Positions 41,665 through 50,736 of a stretch of DNA of 64,000 nt are shown here, piece by piece; within the stretch, counting starts at the first letter, position 1, and every line of letters begins with the position of its first letter. The stretch lies in contig LVVQ01000001.1 of assembly GCA_006954405.1 (NCBI GenBank), forward strand, positions 806,001 to 870,000. Direction: 5' to 3'. This stretch comes from Candidatus Methanarcanum hacksteinii. Its GTDB lineage: Archaea; Thermoplasmatota; Thermoplasmata; Methanomassiliicoccales; Methanomethylophilaceae. The notes below the pieces were generated by a model. The model was given only the letters and a program-made list of their open reading frames with translations, did no database searches and was not told the DNA's origin. Position numbers and translations under genes: made by a program.

Positions 41665-41690
41665 CCCTCTGAGTGAGCGGGCTCAGAGGG
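41665..41690 (+). terminator. Hairpin between the nitrilase-fold and PQ-loop genes
   Basis: CCCTCTGAG (41665-41673) and CTCAGAGGG (41682-41690) form a perfect 9-bp stem, loop 8 nt, starting 13 nt after the stop and ending 4 nt before the next ATG (41695). It could terminate the upstream gene or control the start of the next one. Confidence 0.5.
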
Positions 41691-41694
41691 AATC

Positions 41695-41979
41695 ATGATA
41701 GATAGCATATTCGAGATATTGATGCTACTATGTTTTGCGACCGCATGGCCTTTTTCCATAATTAAACAATTAAGAACGAAGAGGACCGAAGGTAAGAGCA
41801 TCCTGTTCTCCTACATCGTGTTGGCAGGATATCTCTTCGGATTCATCAACAAGATCGTCATGGACGAGATCAACTATGTGATATACTTCTACATATTGGA
41901 TTTCGCTCTAGTACTGTTCGACATCATACTCTATTACAGATACCGTCCCAAGGACAACGTCATGCCGATAACGGCATGA
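41695..41979 (+). CDS. PQ-loop / SemiSWEET-like small membrane protein
   Basis: A 94-residue protein with three hydrophobic helices and the P-F-S-I-I-K-Q-L-R-T-K-R-T-E-G-K-S box of the PQ-loop/SWEET fold (residues 19-36). Such three-helix proteins pair to form a small transporter; sugars and other metabolites are known substrates of relatives, but the one here is unknown. A terminator stem common to the convergent htpG gene follows. Confidence 0.75.
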   Translation: MIDSIFEILMLLCFATAWPFSIIKQLRTKRTEGKSILFSYIVLAGYLFGFINKIVMDEINYVIYFYILDFALVLFDIILYYRYRPKDNVMPITA

Positions 41980-41991
41980 ATGATGGATGAC

Positions 41992-42007
41992 GGGGCCTTG
42001 AGGCCCC
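41992..42007. terminator. Bidirectional terminator before htpG
   Basis: GGGGCCT (41992-41998) pairs with AGGCCCC (42001-42007), between the convergent stops at 41979 and 42016. Confidence 0.65.
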
Positions 42008-42015
42008 ATCCTCAT

Positions 42016-43926
42016 TCAGAACAGTTTGAAGACGAGATCGGAGTATCCGACAGCATCGTCCAACGGCAATCCTGCCATGATCGATGCCTGTGCATACATG
42101 ATCTTGATGAGATCCTTCGCCTTCTCCTTGTCATTCAGGAAGGCATCATCCAATGCTTTGAACGCAGGGTGCGAGGCGTTGAGTTCGAGGACACGCTGTG
42201 CCTTCATCTTCTCATCCTCGGAACCGGGCATCTCCGCGAAGTATTTCTCCATCTCGAGTGTGATGTGACCTTCGCTTGTAAGAAGTACTGCATGATTCTT
42301 CAGTTTGTGAGATATCCTTACGGATGAGACCTTTCCGTCGAGTGCCTCTTTTGCGAAATCGAGAAGGTCCTTATATTCCTCCTCCTTCTGCGCAGCATCC
42401 TTCTTCTCTTCCTCGGTCTCGAGTCCAAGGTCATCGGATGTAACATTGCACATCCTCTTCTCCCTGTACTCTGCGAGTGTCTTCATCACGAACTCATCCA
42501 CATCCTCGGTGAGTACGAGGATATCGTATCCTTTGTCACGCACCTGTTCGGTCTGAGGCATGTTCTTAGCCTGTTGGACGGATTCTCCTGTGACGTAGTA
42601 GATGTTGGATTGTCCCTCAGGCATCGCATCAACGTATTGGTCGAGTGAGATCAGTTCATCCTTTTCGGATGATGTGAACATCAGAAGATCCTGGAGGAAC
42701 TCCCTGTTCCTTCCGTAGTCCTCTACGACACCATATTTCAACTGACGTCCGAAGCTCTTGTAGAACTCCCTGTATGTCTCGGGTTCATCCTTCATTATGC
42801 GGAGCAATTCGGCTTTCACCTTCTTCTTGAGATTCTCTCCGATCGCTTTGAGCTGACTGTCATGCTGAAGCACTTCCCTCGAGATGTTCAATGAGAAGTC
42901 CTGTGAATCCACGACACCCTTCACGAAACGGAAGCAGAATGGGAGCAGATCAGCACACTTGTCCATGATGAGCACACCATTGGAATACAGCTGGAGTCCC
43001 GGTTCGTAATCCCTTGAATAGAAGTCGTATGGTGCCCTCTTGGGGATGAACAGCATCGCTTTGTATGACACCAATCCTTCGGCATTCACACGGATGACGG
43101 AGATGGGATCCTCAAAGTCATGGAATTTGGTCTTGTAGAATTCCTTGCATTTCTCATCAGTTGCGGATTTCTTGTTCTTCTGCCAGATGGGTACCATGCT
43201 GTTGATGACCTTGTCGACCTCTTTTGTGACGTATTCCCTCTTCGGATTACCTTTCTCATCCTTCTCTCCGGTCTCTTTCCATTCTCCTTCCTCCACCATC
43301 ATGTGGATAGGCCAACGGACGTAATCCGAATATATGGTGATGAGTTCTTGTATCCTGTAGAATTCGAGGAATTCGCTGTACTCCTCATCCTTCTCATCGG
43401 GCTTGATGTGCATGATCACATCTGTACCGTAGCTGTCCTTCTCGCATTCGGTGATGGAATATCCATCGGCACCGGAGCTCTCCCACCTGTATGCGACATC
43501 GCTGCCGACAGGTCTCGATACAACGGTGACCTTATCGGATACCATGAATGCGCTGTAGAATCCGACACCGAACTGACCGATGATGGAATCAGCACCTTTC
43601 TTGTCCCCGTTCTCATTCTTGAAATCCAATGAGCCGCTGTGGGCGATGACACCGAGATTCTTCTCCATCTCGTCCTGTGTCATACCAATACCGTTGTCCT
43701 TGACGGTGATCGTCCTTGCATCCTTGTCTATGACGACATCGATCCTGAAATCCTTCTTCGAGAGTCCAAGGGATTCATCGGTCATCGCTTTGAAGTTCAT
43801 CTTGTCGATAGCATCCGATGCGTTAGAGATGATCTCACGGAGGAAGATCTCCTTGTGAGTGTAGATGGAATTCACCATCAGATCCAAAATACGTTTCGAT
43901 TCCGTTTTGAATTGTTTCTTTGCCAT
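42016..43926 (-). CDS. htpG: Hsp90-family chaperone HtpG
   Basis: A 636-residue ATP-dependent chaperone. The N-terminal GHKL ATPase has EIISNASDAIDKM, DNGIGMTQDEM and GQFGVGFYSAFMVSDKV; the middle domain follows with LNISREVLQHDSQLKAI; the C-terminal dimerisation domain ends FKLF. The length is normal for bacterial HtpG. Most archaea lack Hsp90, so this is likely a bacterial acquisition. The promoter has a TATA box (TTTTATATAG, 43976-43985) and a 9-bp inverted repeat directly upstream of it, hinting at a dedicated repressor or activator. Confidence 0.96.
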   Translation of the reverse strand: MAKKQFKTESKRILDLMVNSIYTHKEIFLREIISNASDAIDKMNFKAMTDESLGLSKKDFRIDVVIDKDARTITVKDNGIGMTQDEMEKNLGVIAHSGSLDFKNENGDKKGADSIIGQFGVGFYSAFMVSDKVTVVSRPVGSDVAYRWESSGADGYSITECEKDSYGTDVIMHIKPDEKDEEYSEFLEFYRIQELITIYSDYVRWPIHMMVEEGEWKETGEKDEKGNPKREYVTKEVDKVINSMVPIWQKNKKSATDEKCKEFYKTKFHDFEDPISVIRVNAEGLVSYKAMLFIPKRAPYDFYSRDYEPGLQLYSNGVLIMDKCADLLPFCFRFVKGVVDSQDFSLNISREVLQHDSQLKAIGENLKKKVKAELLRIMKDEPETYREFYKSFGRQLKYGVVEDYGRNREFLQDLLMFTSSEKDELISLDQYVDAMPEGQSNIYYVTGESVQQAKNMPQTEQVRDKGYDILVLTEDVDEFVMKTLAEYREKRMCNVTSDDLGLETEEEKKDAAQKEEEYKDLLDFAKEALDGKVSSVRISHKLKNHAVLLTSEGHITLEMEKYFAEMPGSEDEKMKAQRVLELNASHPAFKALDDAFLNDKEKAKDLIKIMYAQASIMAGLPLDDAVGYSDLVFKLF

Positions 43927-43995
43927 ATTGGAACCACTCCTTCAGTCTGATGGATATGCTAAGTGTTAAAACTTCTATATAAAAGTAATTAGTGA

Positions 43996-44019
43996 TATAG
44001 AACATACATTTGTTCTATA
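43996..44019 (-). promoter_or_regulatory. 9-bp inverted repeat upstream of the htpG TATA box
   Basis: TATAGAACA (43996-44004) and TGTTCTATA (44011-44019), spacer 6 nt, about 11 nt upstream of the TATA box on the htpG strand, the place where archaeal activators and some repressors bind. Confidence 0.5.
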
Positions 44020-44049
44020 AATTACATAAAGAATAAATTAAGTAATATT

Positions 44050-44131
44050 TTAGACAAAATGAGCATTCATAATATGGATGACATGGTATTTTGTCTAATA
44101 AATAACAAAATGTAATAGTTTTTGTCCAAAA
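44050..44131 (+). promoter_or_regulatory. Repeated TTTTGTCTAA operators upstream of the symporter gene
   Basis: TTAGACAAAAT (44050-44060) is inverted as ATTTTGTCTAA (44088-44098), and a third, imperfect copy TTTTTGTCCAAAA lies at 44119-44131. The copies are about 30-40 bp apart. They fit a cooperative regulator of the AGCS symporter or of both divergent genes. Confidence 0.5.
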
Positions 44132-44251
44132 AAACAACATTTATTAAATACCGTGTCGTTCAGACATCATCGGTCAGGTACATGTCACGTCAAAATCGAC
44201 AGACATGCAGCCTGTGATCCGAACAACAGTTCGGATTGAAAGTGTGATATA

Positions 44252-45805
44252 ATGAGCTGGTTGAAAGACATACAACAGACGATCACGGACGCCCTAGAAC
44301 CGGTGGACGTGTTCGTCAACAATTATCTTGATGTCTACATTTGGTACGTCGGATTCGTCTTCATCATCGCTGGTGCGTTACTGTTCCTATGGAAGTTCAA
44401 AGGCATACAGTTCACGAACATCAAGGATCAGGTGAAGTACATCAACCCGATGGCCAACATCGATAAGGGTAAAAGGGACAAGAATAGCATGATCTCCTCA
44501 TTCCAGGCATTCTGTGTCGGAATGGGGGCACGTGTCGGCGTAGGAAACATCACAGGTGTGACATCCGCCATCATCATGGGTGGTGCAGGAGCCATCTTCT
44601 GGATGTGGATCTTCGCATTATTGGGTGCGGCCACATCATTCGTAGAATGTACGTTAGGACAGATCTTCAAGGAGAAGAAGTCCGACGGTAACTTCCACGG
44701 AGGTCCGGCATATTACATCAAGAAAGGATTGAAGAACCGCAAGTTCGCATTGTTCATCGCATTTTGGATCATCGTCACATACGGTGTGGGATTCATCGCG
44801 AACCAGGCTGCGAACTCAGCATCCGCATTCACGAGGATGGATGCATTGTCGGGCATAGATGGTATAACGATCATCCTCGGATTGATATTCGCAGCAATGA
44901 CCGCATTCCTCATCTTCGGAGGTGTGAAGAAGGTCGCGATGGCATCGGAGATCATAGTTCCCATCATGGTATTGATCTGGTTGATCATAGGGTTCATAGC
45001 GATCATAATCGGCTGGGAGCAGATCGGATGGGCTGTCACGCAGATATTCGAGAATGCTTTCAACTTCAAACAGATATTCGCAGGATTCGCCGGCAGTTGT
45101 ATCATGTGGGGTCTGAAGAGAGGTGTCTTCTCCAACGAGGCCGGTATAGGTTCCGTTCCCAACGTAGCATCATCGGCCGATGTACCTCACCCGATCAGAC
45201 AGGGACTCATTCAGTCCATCGGTGTGTTCGTCGATACGATCATCGTTTGTTCGGTCACGGCATTCATGGTGCTCTGCTGTCTTCCTTCAGAGTTCATGAC
45301 CAACGGTATCAATATGACTAACGGTTGGGATGGCGTATGGATGAACGGCGACAGGAAGAGCGGTTGGGCGATGGATACAGTTCAGGCAGCGATGTCAAAC
45401 GCATTCGGCGGGGATTGGATCCTTTGGGTGCTTGCATTGTTCATGTTCGTATTCGCATTCAGCAGTCTCATCGCATACTACTCCATGTCCGAGGCCAACC
45501 TGAGATTCATCAAGGATGATCATAAGTTGGTCCAATGGCTGCGCATAGTGATCACATGTGTCGTGTTCTTCGCGTGCATCATACCGATCGATCTCGTTTG
45601 GGATATCTGTGACGTGTTCATGGCGGTCATGGGTATCTGTAACATCGGTGCCCTGTTCATGCTCTACAAGTACGTCAAGGTCGCATGGGACGATTGGAAG
45701 AAACAGAAGAGCGAAGGGATCGAGGAGCCTGTGTTCGATATCAATAATCTGGACCAGCAGGGACTTGATTTCACCAACGTCACCGAATGGGGCGCAAAAC
45801 AATGA
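44252..45805 (+). CDS. Sodium:alanine/glycine symporter (AGCS family)
   Basis: A 517-residue membrane transporter with about eleven helices, which takes up alanine or glycine with Na+ (or H+). Family boxes are QAFCVGMGARVGVGNITGVT (the G-x-G-N-I-x-G motif), GAATSFVECTLGQIFKEK, GGPAYYIKKGL and RGVFSNEAGIGSVPNVAS. The amino acid cannot be fixed from sequence. A long leader with repeated operators lies upstream; a stem terminator follows. Confidence 0.93.
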   Translation: MSWLKDIQQTITDALEPVDVFVNNYLDVYIWYVGFVFIIAGALLFLWKFKGIQFTNIKDQVKYINPMANIDKGKRDKNSMISSFQAFCVGMGARVGVGNITGVTSAIIMGGAGAIFWMWIFALLGAATSFVECTLGQIFKEKKSDGNFHGGPAYYIKKGLKNRKFALFIAFWIIVTYGVGFIANQAANSASAFTRMDALSGIDGITIILGLIFAAMTAFLIFGGVKKVAMASEIIVPIMVLIWLIIGFIAIIIGWEQIGWAVTQIFENAFNFKQIFAGFAGSCIMWGLKRGVFSNEAGIGSVPNVASSADVPHPIRQGLIQSIGVFVDTIIVCSVTAFMVLCCLPSEFMTNGINMTNGWDGVWMNGDRKSGWAMDTVQAAMSNAFGGDWILWVLALFMFVFAFSSLIAYYSMSEANLRFIKDDHKLVQWLRIVITCVVFFACIIPIDLVWDICDVFMAVMGICNIGALFMLYKYVKVAWDDWKKQKSEGIEEPVFDINNLDQQGLDFTNVTEWGAKQ

Positions 45806-45810
45806 GGTTC

Positions 45811-45827
45811 GAGGGATCGATTCCCTC
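45811..45827 (+). terminator. Terminator of the symporter gene
   Basis: GAGGGA (45811-45816) and TCCCTC (45822-45827), then CACCTCCCTTTATTTTTG. Confidence 0.55.
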
Positions 45828-45846
45828 CACCTCCCTTTATTTTTGT

Positions 45847-46845
45847 TCAACGGTCACCGATATGTACGTCACCCATCTCTTCTACGATGGAATCGAGCAT
45901 ACGTATGAGTGATTCGCGACTGTCCGTCATCGTTGCTAACTTAAGACGATGTTCACGGCAACCGTGGCATCCTGCAATGAATTTCGGTGCATAGCATCTC
46001 ATCTTTCTGATGAGTGTATCTTCATCCATGTTCCTCGAGAGGGATTCCATGAGTTGGATGCACCATTCCGCTTGTTGTCTTACAGTGGGGTTTGGGAGTC
46101 TCTCTCCTGTTCTGAAGTATCTGTCGACCTGAGTTACGAGGAATGGATTTCCGACGCCTCCGCGTGCGATCATCACAGCATCTGCACCTGATATGTTCAT
46201 TGCAGAGATCGCATCATCGAGGGAATAGATGTTCCCGGAGATCACCAGTGGAACGGACATCCTTTTGCGCAATCCTTCTGCATATTCATAATGGGGTTTG
46301 CCTGCATATCCTTCCTTCTTTGTGCGTACGTGGAGGGATATCATATCGACTTCGGCGGATTGCAGTTCGTCGATCACATCCATGAAGTTCATCTCTGTAT
46401 CGCTCCAACCGAGACGTATCTTGGCGGTGACGGGGATATCAATCCTCGATCTCACTTTTCTGATGATCTCTCCGCATCTCTTCGGATCTCTCATCAGATA
46501 CGATCCCGCATCGTTGCGGACGACCTTTGATACGGGGCATCCCATGTTGATGTCGATCAATGCGACATCGGGATTGTTGTCGGCGATGATGCCTGCGGCT
46601 TCTGACAATTCATTCGGATCGTTACCGAAGAGTTGTACTCCTGTCAAGCCGTTGTCATTGAGTTCTATATATTCGGCGGTACGCCTTCCGCCATGTATGA
46701 TCCCTATGTCGGATGCCATCTCCGTGAAGGACAGCGATGCGCCGAACGGTTGCATGAAGTCCCTGTATCCTTTGGATGTGAAACCTGACATCGGTGCGAG
46801 TATCGCGGTGCCTTCGATAGCAAGATCGCCAATTTTCCAAACCAC
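45847..46845 (-). CDS. dus: tRNA-dihydrouridine synthase
   Basis: A 332-residue FMN enzyme that reduces uridine to dihydrouridine in the D-loop of tRNA. The TIM barrel opens with AILAPMSGFTSKGYRDFMQP. The catalytic Cys103 is in DINMGCPVSKVVRNDAGSYL, and FMN phosphate-binding residues in SGADAVMIARGGVGNPFL. The C-terminal helical domain is the RNA-binding part. It is a single gene, its stop facing the symporter terminator. Confidence 0.94.
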   Translation of the reverse strand: MVWKIGDLAIEGTAILAPMSGFTSKGYRDFMQPFGASLSFTEMASDIGIIHGGRRTAEYIELNDNGLTGVQLFGNDPNELSEAAGIIADNNPDVALIDINMGCPVSKVVRNDAGSYLMRDPKRCGEIIRKVRSRIDIPVTAKIRLGWSDTEMNFMDVIDELQSAEVDMISLHVRTKKEGYAGKPHYEYAEGLRKRMSVPLVISGNIYSLDDAISAMNISGADAVMIARGGVGNPFLVTQVDRYFRTGERLPNPTVRQQAEWCIQLMESLSRNMDEDTLIRKMRCYAPKFIAGCHGCREHRLKLATMTDSRESLIRMLDSIVEEMGDVHIGDR

Positions 46846-47214
46846 GAGGTGGAAATACGATTCGATTATAATTATGCGATGTAGAAGGAAATCGTCGAAG
46901 ACGGACTACGATTTTCAAAATAAAATGCGAATTACGAGAATTTGTTATCATTTTTAGGGTAATTATTAGTTATTATTTCCTTATTAGGTAATTAATTTTA
47001 TTATAATGAATATATAGAATATATAATTATTAATTAAATTACTATTATATTAAAATTCTATATTTTTCTCTAAACGCGACTTAAAAAAGTATGTAGAATG
47101 AAATAATGAATATATACTACAAAAAGATAAGATATCTTTCGATAGTAATTTTTCGTCACGTTGACGAACGCTATATAGACAAATCGGCAAATATAGATAG
47201 GAGTGTGAGAGGGC
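46846..47214. other. Very AT-rich intergenic region before the adhesin-like gene
   Basis: No gene. Between 46950 and 47070 nearly all bases are A or T, with an inverted repeat ATATAGAAT (47012-47020) and ATTCTATAT (47055-47063). The probable adhesin TATA box (CTATATAG, about 47170-47177) lies at the right. The change in base use begins here and continues through the adhesin fragment, which suggests foreign or fast-evolving DNA. Confidence 0.5.
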
Positions 47215-48083
47215 ATGAGGGAGAACATGTCGAAACAGTCATCGAAGAGAGACGTAACTGTCGTTTTCGATCTGCATCGCGTACTTAGGAAGAGATCACC
47301 TAGAGCTATGCTGTTCTCTATTTTTGCTGTTGCTTTGTTGTTAATCGGACCTCTATCACTCGTAATTGCGGGCATTGGAGAGAGCTCGGCGGATGGCGGG
47401 TATGTTGGAAATAAGATAGTTATTACATACTATCCATACAAGGAAGATGAAAAGCCAACAAATATCGATGGTTCACTCAATGGTTCGCCCGATGATTCTA
47501 GTAATTATGGCTCCATTTCGGTAACATATTACGGTGATTTCGCATCCACTGAATACAATCCGCAATATTGGAATAAGGATGTCAATAACGGAGGATCTTC
47601 TGCATTATATTCTGCATTAGTTGGTACCGAATTAGAAAAATGGTATCCTGTAAAAGGTTATGAAAAAGGAAATACTCTTTTGTTTAATGGCTGGGTAGAC
47701 GATGGCGGAAAATCGTATGATCCAGGGGACTTGATAACAAAGTCAGTTGATGATCTAGTCTATGAAGTCAATCTATACGCTAAGTGGGTAAGATTAGAGA
47801 ATCATTCGAATAAATTGAGTGATGCAAATTCATGGGAAAGTGGCACCCTCTATAGCAATGTATTACACAATTGCGGAGAACTATCGTACGATATTAATGG
47901 CAAATATACACTACGTGACTGTACAATCAATCTCGGTAGCGTAAGCATTAAAGATAAAACAATAATAGACAATTGTACAGTACGTGGTACCAAAGGGTCT
48001 GGTAATCATGGTGAAGGTGATACCGGAATATTTGCTAATGGGCATAAATTAATATTAGGCTCAAACATAAAAGGAGTTCCAAT
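47215..48083 (+). pseudogene. Adhesin-like surface protein, truncated
   Basis: A frame of about 290 codons with a basic N-terminus (KRDVTVVFDLHRVLRKRSPR), a transmembrane or signal-anchor helix (residues 31-54), and an InlB/Listeria-Bacteroides-type beta repeat with the marker LFNGWVDDGGKSYDPGDLIT and VYEVNLYAKWVR (about residues 150-190), followed by the start of a right-handed beta-helix part (LRDCTINLGSVSIKDKTIID). Adhesin-like proteins of gut Methanomassiliicoccales usually run to 1,000 or more residues; this one breaks near 48083 at a GC-rich palindrome and the frame closes at 48168 with unrelated residues. It has strongly AT-rich codon use. Confidence 0.7.
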
Positions 48084-48100
48084 AGGCCCCAATGGGGCCT
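48084..48100. repeat. GC palindrome at the adhesin/helicase junction
   Basis: AGGCCCC (48084-48090), AAT, GGGGCCT (48094-48100), just past the helicase ORF stop (48108). It may act as terminator for the minus-strand ORF and sits at the point where both genes lose their normal ends. Confidence 0.55.
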
Positions 48101-48107
48101 CTGATAG

Positions 48108-50171
48108 TTACACCGAAGCGAGTTTTGCACAGTCTATACCGTTGAGCGTTATCTCAACAGTCTCATAGAATCTATCCAGTTTATCCTGAATGTCTTTCAA
48201 TCCGTTCTTTGCATCAATCTCTTCTAACATCTTGTCGATGTATGTTGAGACCGAGTTCTTCAGAGCGAATCCGCCGTCATGTGTGAATAGTTTCTCGAAG
48301 ATGGGTTTGGTTATTATCTGCTGTGCTAGCATATCGATTGCTTGAGAATCAGGTACATTGTCATTTACACATTCCCTAAGGCCTTTCACATATCTTTTGA
48401 ACGCTGGTTTGAATTGTCTGGGGTTGCGCATGATGAATTCGCTGCTCTTCTGCAGGAGCTCCCCGGAGAAACGATATGTTGTTTCTATCTTGCAGATCTC
48501 CGAAGGCCCCCAATAGTCCTCGAAGTCCAGGATGTACGATACATCGCTGCCGTTGAAACGATAGATGCTCTGCCAATCGTCACCCACACAGAACAACCTG
48601 TAATCCTTCGATGCCCTCATCTCCTTCAGCAGATTGAATCTCGACCTGGAGATGTCCTGGTACTCGTCGACGATGACGTACCTGTAAGGATGGATGTAGC
48701 CTTCCTTGACGCATTCGGAGGCCATGTTAAGCATGTCCTCGAAATCTATCTCGTCGTTGATCGCCAACTGATCCTGATATTCTTCGTATATCGGCCTTAG
48801 TACCTTCTCCAATCTGATCAGGGACTGCTTTACCCTCCTGTCCTTGGATGTCGGGTATACCTCGTTCCACGGTTTCCCGTAACCCTTGATGAGGAGGATC
48901 GCGGTGGTCATGGAGGATGCTATCATGCTGAATTTCAGCCTGCCGCTGTTGAACATCCTGTCGAACAGATCCGACGGGGATGCGGGGGACATCTCCACAC
49001 CGAGTCTGGTAAGGTGGTTCTTCAGATCTTCGAGAAGGGTGCCCTCTGACCTATTGTATGCGAACAACTCCACCAGTTCGGTGTTGTTGATCCGATGGAT
49101 AGTCCTCTTCCATTCCATGGACTGTCTGTACACTTCAGCAGCATTGGGATTGGCATCCAACATGAACTGTGCCACATTCCCGTAACGATCCGTTCCGAAG
49201 TACTCGATGTAGATGTTCGTGCCGTTGATGTGGAAGTCCGGATGATAGTGGCCGTGCTTCGCATCCGAGGTGTCGACCGGATAGGCATCCTCATATGTGT
49301 ACGGCACCCCGTTGATAGCGAGGAAGTTGGCGATATCGGCCTCTCCGAAGCTCTTTACCTTCTCTCCGTTGAGTGTGATCAGAGGGTTCTCTTTGACGTA
49401 CCTGACGTAATCCTCATTCGTTGCGAATGCGAACTCATCGGTCTGTGAGTTGTAATCGAATGCTATGTATGAGTTGAAGTCAGCCAGGAACTGAGGGTCG
49501 GAGACTCTTCTCTGCAGCTCGTCCGTGACGAATTGATTCAGATCCGTGTGGGATACATTGGGGGTCTTCCCCCTGGTGGAGGCGATAATCTTTAGTCCCA
49601 ACCTGTGGAATGTCGTGGTATCGATGCGCTTAGATGTCTCTTTGAGGATGCGTTCCTTCAGTTCGTTGACAGAGGCATTTGTGAAGGACAGAAGAAGGAT
49701 CTCTTCAGGTTGGGCCTTCTCCGTCATCAGAAGCTCTTTGACAAGACCTATGATGGTCGTGGTCTTTCCTGTTCCTGCCCCCGCTATGACCAGACGGGTG
49801 TTGACATCCATGGCGATGGAGGTGAGCTGCTGTCTGTCCAGATCCCTGCCTTCCACCGGATTGATCATGCGACCGACATCGACTGACAGTCTCTCTGCCA
49901 GTTCGACATTGTGTTTGTGGGCATCCTCTGGGAAGGCCTCGTATCTCTTGAGGAACTCGATTATGCTGCTCTTGAACGGTTTGTTTACGAGACCGAGTCT
50001 GAAGAAGATACCTTTGGATCTCTTCTTGGCCGATTCAACTGTTTGTTTGGTGCTGTTCTTGAAGGACTCGACGCTACAGGGTTCGATGAATCCTGAACCG
50101 TTGGTTGCGGACGATAGGGCCTCCAACGATCTGTTGACCTCATCGAAGAGAATCCTGTCCTTTTCCTTCAT
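48108..50171 (-). pseudogene. Chimeric UvrD-like helicase ORF with a type ISP R-M-like tail
   Basis: A 687-codon open frame. Residues 110-580 are a superfamily 1A helicase: Walker A AGAGTGKTT (130-138), motif Ia LLLSFTNASVNELKERI, DEYQD (502-506), GDDWQSIYRFNGSD (motif III) and TTYRF (motif IV), with a nuclease-like insert HYHPDFHI ... IYIEYFG (308-325). Motifs V and VI (TxHxxKGLE and RLxYVAxTRA), needed for activity, are missing. Instead residues from about 590 on (YVKGLRECVNDNVP, QAIDMLAQQIITKPIFEKLF, LDRFYETVEITLNGID) match what I know as an internal part of type ISP restriction-modification enzymes. That piece too stops abruptly at CAKLASV. I judge it a recombination product, probably inactive. 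Confidence 0.65.
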
Positions 50172-50268
50172 CGATTCGGGATGGTCGTAGTCGTATTAAG
50201 AGAGTGTTAGAAAACGATCGGGAAGGGGCAGATCATTCTATCATTCTTGTTCCGCAAGAGACCGGAAT

Positions 50269-50504
50269 CGGGCATTTTCGGACCTACCTTTTCGCCATTT
50301 TGTTTCACGTTTGAGATTTTGAGTAGTAAACTCAAACATGAAACAAATACGACACGATTTTCAGCCTACCAAAAAAGATGTACGTCGTTTTTTCGATGAA
50401 ATACACGTTTTTCTTCACTGACTTTTACCAATCATTGAATCTGTTTTCAGTTTGCTGGATGCAACAGGTTCAAATCCTTTGGTAAAAAAACGGGCATTTT
50501 CGGA
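50269..50504. repeat. 14-bp direct repeat pair
   Basis: CGGGCATTTTCGGA occurs at 50269-50282 and 50491-50504, 222 bp apart, bracketing the hairpin. It could be ends of a small non-coding element or protein-binding sites. Confidence 0.5.
50299..50347. repeat. Imperfect 17-bp inverted repeat
   Basis: TTTGTTTCACGTTTGAG (50299-50315) and CTCAAACATGAAACAAA (50331-50347) pair at all but one position around a 15-nt loop. It is too far from any stop to be a plain terminator of a known gene; an RNA element or a recombination site is possible. Confidence 0.55.
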
Positions 50505-50596
50505 GAAAGGCAACATGCCCTCAAAAACGAAAACGTTTCAAATCCATCGATGACCTACCAAAAATGTCATTGAATTTTAGCCAGACATGTAATGAG

Positions 50597-50669
50597 TGGG
50601 CCCCCCCGGATTTGAACCGGAGTCTATGCCTCCCGAAGGCACAAGTATACCAAGCTAACCCAAGGGCCC
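50597..50669 (-). tRNA. tRNA-Pro (anticodon CGG)
   Basis: Minus strand: acceptor GGGCCCT against GGGGCCC, anticodon stem GTGCC/GGCAT with loop TTCGGGA (anticodon CGG), T arm TCCGG TTCAAAT CCGGG, A73. The CCA end is not encoded, unlike tRNA-Ala in this window. No intron. Confidence 0.92.
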
Positions 50670-50736
50670 GTGAGCCTCCCTAATATGTCATTGGTATAAA
50701 AGGTTTCTACAGTCGCTTTCCTTCTGGCTAGGGTGC

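Larger units (their letters stand above)
43927..44251. other. AT-rich divergent promoter region of htpG and the symporter
   Basis: It holds no gene. It contains the htpG TATA box (43976-43985), the 43996-44019 inverted repeat, the TTAGACAAAAT-type repeats (44050-44131) and a GC-richer leader with CGGATTGAAAG before the symporter ATG. Confidence 0.6.
50172..50596. other. Intergenic region with a long hairpin and direct repeats
   Basis: No ORF. It holds a 17-bp inverted repeat (50299-50347), a 14-bp direct repeat (50269-50282 and 50491-50504), a GGGCAT/ATGCCC stem (50492-50520), and paired copies of CCTACC(A/T)(A/T)(T/A). It lies between the helicase start and tRNA-Pro. Confidence 0.5.

Noticed and set aside
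42016..43950. Several long plus-strand ORFs in the htpG region
   Set aside because: All are shadows of htpG on the opposite strand.
46298..46957. Plus-strand ORF of 219 codons
   Set aside because: It is antisense to the dihydrouridine synthase, which is clearly the real gene.
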